A stretch of 10,530 bases of DNA from a bacterium (GTDB lineage Bacteria > Hydrogenedentota > Hydrogenedentia > Hydrogenedentiales > SLHB01). Both the position numbers and the translations under genes were made by a program. Below are positions 7,197 through 10,530 of the stretch, piece by piece (position 1 is the first letter of the stretch; every line of letters starts with the position of its first letter). Location: NCBI GenBank assembly GCA_024231375.1, contig JAAEQP010000197.1, forward strand, positions 1-10,530. Reading direction: 5' to 3'. The notes under the pieces are model-generated. The model ran no database searches, was not told the origin of the DNA, and saw nothing but the letters and a program-made list of their open reading frames with translations.

Positions 7197-8134
7197 CAGT
7201 AGACTCCCAAGGTCCCTTTGTGACGGCTCCAGCTTTCCATGTAGTGGAACAGGGCGATGCCGATGCTGGTCCACACGACGCAGTTCACCAGCAGAAAGAA
7301 GAACGACGGATGCGTGAACACCGACGAAAACTCGGTCTGGTAGATGGCCTGCATCACCTGTTCCCCAACCTCGTTGAGAAGCGGCGCCCCCTCCTTGTCG
7401 AGCACAGGGACCATTTCGTTCACGATCTTCTCGCCGGCCGCGTCCAATATGGGCCGTTGCTGGCCATGAATCAACGTGTACTTGAGACAGATGGCCGCGT
7501 CCGTGATGGGCAGAATGTGGGCGAGCCAACGGACCAAGGTCGGCCATTGAGAAATCTGTTCAGTCGCCATGAAGGCCAACCCCATCAGGATGAGGCGCAG
7601 AATCATGGCCACTTGTCCGGCCTGTTTCAGCACAAGCACCAAACCGCCCACCATGAACCCAAATCCGATCAGGTTCAGGTAGGTCAGGAACAGTAGCGCG
7701 GCCAATGCGAGCGGGTCCGCATGAAGATTACCCTTCATACTCGTCGCAACAAGCATTAACAGAATCGAGGACATGAGGATGGACGACAAGGCCGACACGA
7801 ACGAACGTGCAAGGAAATTGGTCACCAACCCGTGCGGGCTCATGCAGACCTGCTCCAGTTCGCCGGTCCGTGCCATGCCCTGGAGGCCTTGGGTGAACAT
7901 ACCCACGATGCCGAACCCAAACATGCCGATGAGGAGTCCGAGGGCGCCATTGGTGGCGTTCTGGCCTTGAACCATCTTGCCGACCGCTTCGCCGCCGCCC
8001 GACATGAACCCCACGATGAGCACCATCATCATGCCCCACCCGATGGCAAGGCCGGTGAGCGTGGCGAACCAGTAGCGACGCATGATGATGAAGGTGCGCG
8101 TCAACTCGGCTTTCATGACTAGAAAGAAACCCAT
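7196..8134 (-). CDS. ABC-2 type transporter permease
   Basis: This 312-residue membrane protein is the expected partner of the preceding ATPase. Predicted membrane segments are at about 22-44, 62-84, 110-132, 142-168, 172-192 and 277-298, matching the six-helix ABC-2 exporter plan. The loop after the second segment contains G-E-L-E-Q-V-C-M-S-P (91-100), which corresponds to the GTLEQLYLSP coupling segment of this family. Between the fifth and sixth helices is a hydrophilic loop of about 80 residues holding two similar 14-residue units (228-241 and 243-256). The ATG at 8134 starts four bases after the ATPase stop and is preferred to an upstream in-frame start at 8176, which would overlap the ATPase. 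A later ATG at 8116 is possible. The stop overlaps the next start as ATGA. The substrate is not readable from sequence. Confidence 0.92.
   Translation of the reverse strand: MGFFLVMKAELTRTFIIMRRYWFATLTGLAIGWGMMMVLIVGFMSGGGEAVGKMVQGQNATNGALGLLIGMFGFGIVGMFTQGLQGMARTGELEQVCMSPHGLVTNFLARSFVSALSSILMSSILLMLVATSMKGNLHADPLALAALLFLTYLNLIGFGFMVGGLVLVLKQAGQVAMILRLILMGLAFMATEQISQWPTLVRWLAHILPITDAAICLKYTLIHGQQRPILDAAGEKIVNEMVPVLDKEGAPLLNEVGEQVMQAIYQTEFSSVFTHPSFFFLLVNCVVWTSIGIALFHYMESWSRHKGTLGVY
7204..7208 (-). promoter_or_regulatory. Shine-Dalgarno GGGAG for the radical SAM-like/GNAT fusion
   Basis: The minus strand reads GGGAG seven bases before ATG 7196, within the last codons of the permease gene. It supports a 639-residue product rather than the longer open frame reaching 7547. 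Confidence 0.7.
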
Positions 8135-8138
8135 GACT

Positions 8139-9182
8139 CTATTCGCTCGCTTTCTTCGCCAGCATGGAACCGTCACCCGTCAGTTCGAGGAAGACGTTCT
8201 CCAGTGTCTGATGCCGTTTCACAATGGACCGCAGCACGAAACCCTCGTTCCGCAACCGGGCCGCCGTCTCGTAGATGGCCTCCGACCGTTCCGCATCGTC
8301 CGGTGAGAAATGCATCACCAGCGCCGGTCCGTCCTCCAACTCGAGTCCTTCCGCATGGGCCACGCCGGGCATGGCCGCGAAGGGGGCTGGGTCCGGCGTG
8401 CGGTCCACTCGGAACTCGAACGTGAAATCCGAGAAGAGATCGAGCAATTGATCGGTGGGTTTGCACGTGACCAATTGCCCTTTGTCGATGATGCCGATCC
8501 GGTCGCACAAAGTCTGCGCGACGGCCATATCGTGTGTCGTCACGAGAGCGCACTTGTTTTGCTCGTGCGTCATCTCGATGATCTTGTCTTTGATGGCGCG
8601 GCTGCTCTGTACGTCCAACCCCGTGGTCGGTTCATCCAGCAGGATAACCGGCGGGTCGGTGATTAGCGCGATGCAGACGGCCAGTTTCTGTTTCTGGCCG
8701 CGAGACAACCGCCGCACCTGCGTGTTCTTCTTCTCCGTGAGTCCGATGAAGTCCAGGAGATAGTGCGATCGGTCGCGGAGCGTCTTGCCGGTCACGTCCC
8801 GGAGGTTGCCGAAATAGGCCAGGTTCTCCAGTGGCGTCAGCGGCCAGATGCACGTGCGGGTGCCCTCAAGGACCACCCCGATCTTCCGCAGCACTTGGAG
8901 CCGCTTCTTTTCGACCTCCAGGCCGTCCACCAGGACGCGTCCCTTGCCGGGTTTCACCAGGCCCGAGATCATCTTGACGGTCGTGGTCTTGCCCGCCCCG
9001 TTGGGTCCCAGCAGCCCGAAAATCTCACCGGGATGCACTTCAAATGAAACGTGGTCTACCGCATGAATGGTCTTCCTTCGGTACAGCGAACGCTGCCCCG
9101 TTTCCTCGTGTTTCTCGAGGAAATGGCGCGTGTAGAAGACCTTGTCCACACCGTCGACGCAAATGGCCGTTGTGTTGCTCAT
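8139..9182 (-). CDS. ABC transporter ATP-binding protein, DrrA/NatA-like
   Basis: This 347-residue ABC ATPase should power the permease encoded just downstream. Walker A is G-P-N-G-A-G-K-T (residues 59-66), the signature is L-S-R-G-Q (159-163), Walker B is V-I-L-L-D-E (179-184) with the catalytic glutamate E184, and the switch histidine is H217. The Q-loop region reads V-L-E-G-T-R and then W-P-L-T-P-L-E-N (103-120), a form I associate with DrrA-like exporters of drugs, lipids or peptides. An insert of about 20 residues (20-40) precedes Walker A, and a C-terminal accessory domain of about 100 residues follows, as is usual in DrrA/NatA relatives. GGAG lies four bases before the ATG, which overlaps the protease stop as ATGA. 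All catalytic motifs are intact, so an active ATPase is expected. Confidence 0.95.
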   Translation of the reverse strand: MSNTTAICVDGVDKVFYTRHFLEKHEETGQRSLYRRKTIHAVDHVSFEVHPGEIFGLLGPNGAGKTTTVKMISGLVKPGKGRVLVDGLEVEKKRLQVLRKIGVVLEGTRTCIWPLTPLENLAYFGNLRDVTGKTLRDRSHYLLDFIGLTEKKNTQVRRLSRGQKQKLAVCIALITDPPVILLDEPTTGLDVQSSRAIKDKIIEMTHEQNKCALVTTHDMAVAQTLCDRIGIIDKGQLVTCKPTDQLLDLFSDFTFEFRVDRTPDPAPFAAMPGVAHAEGLELEDGPALVMHFSPDDAERSEAIYETAARLRNEGFVLRSIVKRHQTLENVFLELTGDGSMLAKKASE

Positions 9183-9916
9183 GATTCTCCGGAATGACGG
9201 TACACGTATGTCTGCTCAAGCTCTCTCGCGGCAAGCTCCTCGTCACCCAATTCGTCGACCTTCGCCACATACTCGAGGTAAGCAATCTCGATGTTTCGGA
9301 TGGCGTGGATGACGGTGACGAGAATGAAGCTCCCCGTAAGATGATAAAGCAGACCAAGCAGGATTGCAAAACAGACGAATTCGAAACCTTGGGCGCGGGT
9401 GTTCACGAAAAACTCGCGATGCACTGCGACAAACACCGCCGCAGCAGCCGCGATACCCGCGGCAACCGGCCAGAACGTCCCTGGCAGGAAGCGCGCCATG
9501 AACGCAATGAGGACGGTCTGTGCCGCTGCACGGTAGATGATTTCCTCGGCCGCGGCGCTCCCAAGGTAGCGCGTCAGGACCAAGGGACTGCGCATGGCGA
9601 AGTTCCAGATGTTGCCCACACCGGCCATATGCACCGCGGCGTCGCCGGCGGACTGGTGGGTGACCAGCAGGGACACGCCGAACAGCACGTGACCGGCCAC
9701 GAGGCCGATTCCGATGAAGACGGGAGACACCAGCTCTCGCGAAAACACGCCCTGCTGCGCAGCCAGGTAGACGCCCAACCACAGCACGGGCCCCTGTGCG
9801 AGCACGTGGAACTGCCGGTTCTTGCGGGTCTTTAAGGTTTCGGGGTTCTTCCCCGCGTAGAGTGAGTAGACCACGTGGAGGCCGAGCATCAGCACGAACA
9901 GGATTCGCCCGATCAC
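9179..9916 (-). CDS. CPBP-family intramembrane metalloprotease (CAAX/Abi type)
   Basis: This 245-residue, mostly hydrophobic protein carries the three CPBP protease motifs in order: E-E-I-I-Y-R (E124, E125, R129), F-V-A-V-H (F162 to H166), and H-A-I-R-N (H204 to N208). In this family these residues hold a catalytic metal within the membrane; members include CAAX prenyl proteases and bacteriocin-linked proteins. Several membrane segments are visible, roughly 3-20, 41-53, 64-86, 129-145, 149-166 and 178-203, followed by an acidic cytosolic tail. The open frame extends upstream to 10303, but that part only overlaps the GNAT gene. The GTG at 9916 is preferred because GGAGG sits seven bases upstream and the GTG overlaps the GNAT stop as GTGA. 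The end overlaps the ATPase start as ATGA. CPBP proteases are known neighbours or fusion partners of ABC-2 exporters, so it may process an exported substrate or the transporter; that is inference. Confidence 0.88.
   Translation of the reverse strand: MIGRILFVLMLGLHVVYSLYAGKNPETLKTRKNRQFHVLAQGPVLWLGVYLAAQQGVFSRELVSPVFIGIGLVAGHVLFGVSLLVTHQSAGDAAVHMAGVGNIWNFAMRSPLVLTRYLGSAAAEEIIYRAAAQTVLIAFMARFLPGTFWPVAAGIAAAAAVFVAVHREFFVNTRAQGFEFVCFAILLGLLYHLTGSFILVTVIHAIRNIEIAYLEYVAKVDELGDEELAARELEQTYVYRHSGES
9187..9190 (-). promoter_or_regulatory. Shine-Dalgarno GGAG for the ABC ATPase
   Basis: The minus strand reads GGAG-AATC-ATG before the ATPase start at 9182, within the last codons of the protease gene. 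The four-base spacing is short but workable, and the ATGA overlap would help re-initiation. Confidence 0.6.
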
Positions 9917-10530
9917 GCGCCTGCCTCCGGTGCTGCTTCCTTGGCGCTGGCCGCTTCCTTGCGTTCGCGGATCATCGACAGAAGGTCCATGCCCTTGAAA
10001 TGGCTTCGGGTATCGTTCTTCAACCATTCCCAATCTTCGGGAATCAGGCCGTACCCGTACATGTCGTAGAGTTCGCCATCGCGCGCCACATGCCTGCGTA
10101 ACGTCAATTCGCGCTTGGCCCCGGTCCGCTCGATGACACGATACGACCGGGGATTGAACGCGTACACGAACAAGTTGACCCGGTGCATGTTGAGTTCTTC
10201 GAAGCAGTACCCCAACACGCGGCAGAACGAGATGGCCGCCAGGAAACTGTTCCGCACCTTCTCGGTCACGTAGGTGTCCACGTTGCAGGAGCGGTTGCGC
10301 CATCCGATGTTCACGATGGACAACATGCCGATGGGGCCCAGCTTGTCAGAGTCGATCACCAGATGGACGCTGTTCGGCACGGACTGCCCGCCCGTGCGTC
10401 CCAACAGACTGACGATGTGCTCCCGGATCTGTTTGGGCGAGCTCGCGCGGTCGCCGTACAGGAACCGCTGAAATGCAGGGTCTTCGCGCCAGGAGACGAC
10501 CGTGTCGAGATCCTCTCGTTCGGCACGACG
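9913..10530 (-). CDS. GNAT-family N-acetyltransferase, RimJ/RimL-like (5' end outside window)
   Basis: The reading frame is open to the right window edge, giving 205 codons plus a TGA stop; the true start lies beyond position 10530. The visible part resembles RimJ/RimL-type GNAT acetyltransferases, which move an acetyl group from acetyl-CoA to an amine, often a protein N-terminus. Matching features are an early W-R-x-D-P segment (visible residues 14-18), a G-P-I-G-x-L strand (65-70), N-x-H-R-V (114-118), the A-F-N-P-R-S block (124-129), and a D-G-E-L-Y-D-M-Y-G-Y ending (151-160). The acetyl-CoA phosphate loop, normally R/Q-x-x-G-x-G/A, reads V-R-N-S-F-L-A (92-98) and lacks its glycines, so catalysis is uncertain. 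An Ala/Glu-rich tail of about 35 residues follows the fold. It overlaps the next gene by a GTGA junction. The RimJ/L-like fold is fairly certain; the substrate is unknown. Confidence 0.85.
   Translation of the reverse strand, partial: RRAEREDLDTVVSWREDPAFQRFLYGDRASSPKQIREHIVSLLGRTGGQSVPNSVHLVIDSDKLGPIGMLSIVNIGWRNRSCNVDTYVTEKVRNSFLAAISFCRVLGYCFEELNMHRVNLFVYAFNPRSYRVIERTGAKRELTLRRHVARDGELYDMYGYGLIPEDWEWLKNDTRSHFKGMDLLSMIRERKEAASAKEAAPEAGA
9924..9928 (-). promoter_or_regulatory. Shine-Dalgarno GGAGG for the CPBP protease
   Basis: The minus strand reads GGAGG seven bases before the GTG at 9916, inside the end of the GNAT gene. It decides the GTG start over longer in-frame options and points to translational coupling. 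Confidence 0.75.

Noticed and set aside
7197..7547. An N-terminal extension of 117 residues on the radical SAM-like/GNAT protein.
   Set aside because: It overlaps the permease gene in another frame, and the ATG at 7196 has GGGAG at good spacing and begins the RRE-like domain.
9917..10303. An N-terminal extension of 129 residues on the CPBP protease.
   Set aside because: It is an out-of-frame reading of the GNAT gene, rich in Arg/Gly/Pro with no domain, and the GTG at 9916 has a strong GGAGG.

Overview
The window is a high-GC (about 60% by eye) bacterial segment in which every convincing gene lies on the minus strand, so genes are listed in transcription order from high to low coordinates. 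Eight genes fill almost the whole window, and both end genes run off the window. The taxon cannot be fixed. Secreted FG-GAP/VCBS-repeat proteins, ABC-2 exporters linked to CPBP proteases, and a GGGACTGT/ACAGTCCC repeat element would suit a large-genome Gram-negative such as a Planctomycetes/PVC or Hydrogenedentes relative, but this is weak inference.

Block 1 (10530 to 5277) is one tightly coupled gene chain: a GNAT-family N-acetyltransferase (5' end outside the window), a CPBP-family intramembrane metalloprotease, a DrrA/NatA-like ABC ATPase, its ABC-2 permease, and a 639-residue protein. That last protein has an N-terminal PqqD/RRE-like domain, a radical SAM-like core that has lost the CX3CX2C cluster motif, a partly degraded SPASM domain, and a second GNAT domain at the C-terminus. 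Junctions are GTGA or ATGA overlaps or a 4-nt gap, so the five products are probably made together. The set resembles a peptide maturation, cleavage and export cassette whose maturase has become a radical-SAM pseudoenzyme carrying an acetyltransferase. No precursor peptide is visible in the window.

A 251-bp gap (5026 to 5276) separates the blocks and contains a REP-like element built from GGGACTGT/ACAGTCCC words around a small hairpin.

Block 2 (5025 to the left edge) holds two tandem secreted FG-GAP-repeat proteins that look like diverged paralogues, followed by an ABC ATPase fused to an ABC-2-type membrane domain that continues past position 1. These three are also joined by ATGA overlaps. 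The fused ATPase has an altered signature motif and a Walker B aspartate in place of the catalytic glutamate. Linkage of secreted beta-propeller-like proteins to this transporter suggests a shared envelope function; the substrate is unknown.

No tRNA, rRNA, CRISPR array, insertion sequence or convincing terminator was seen. Long plus-strand open frames are high-GC shadows of the minus-strand genes.
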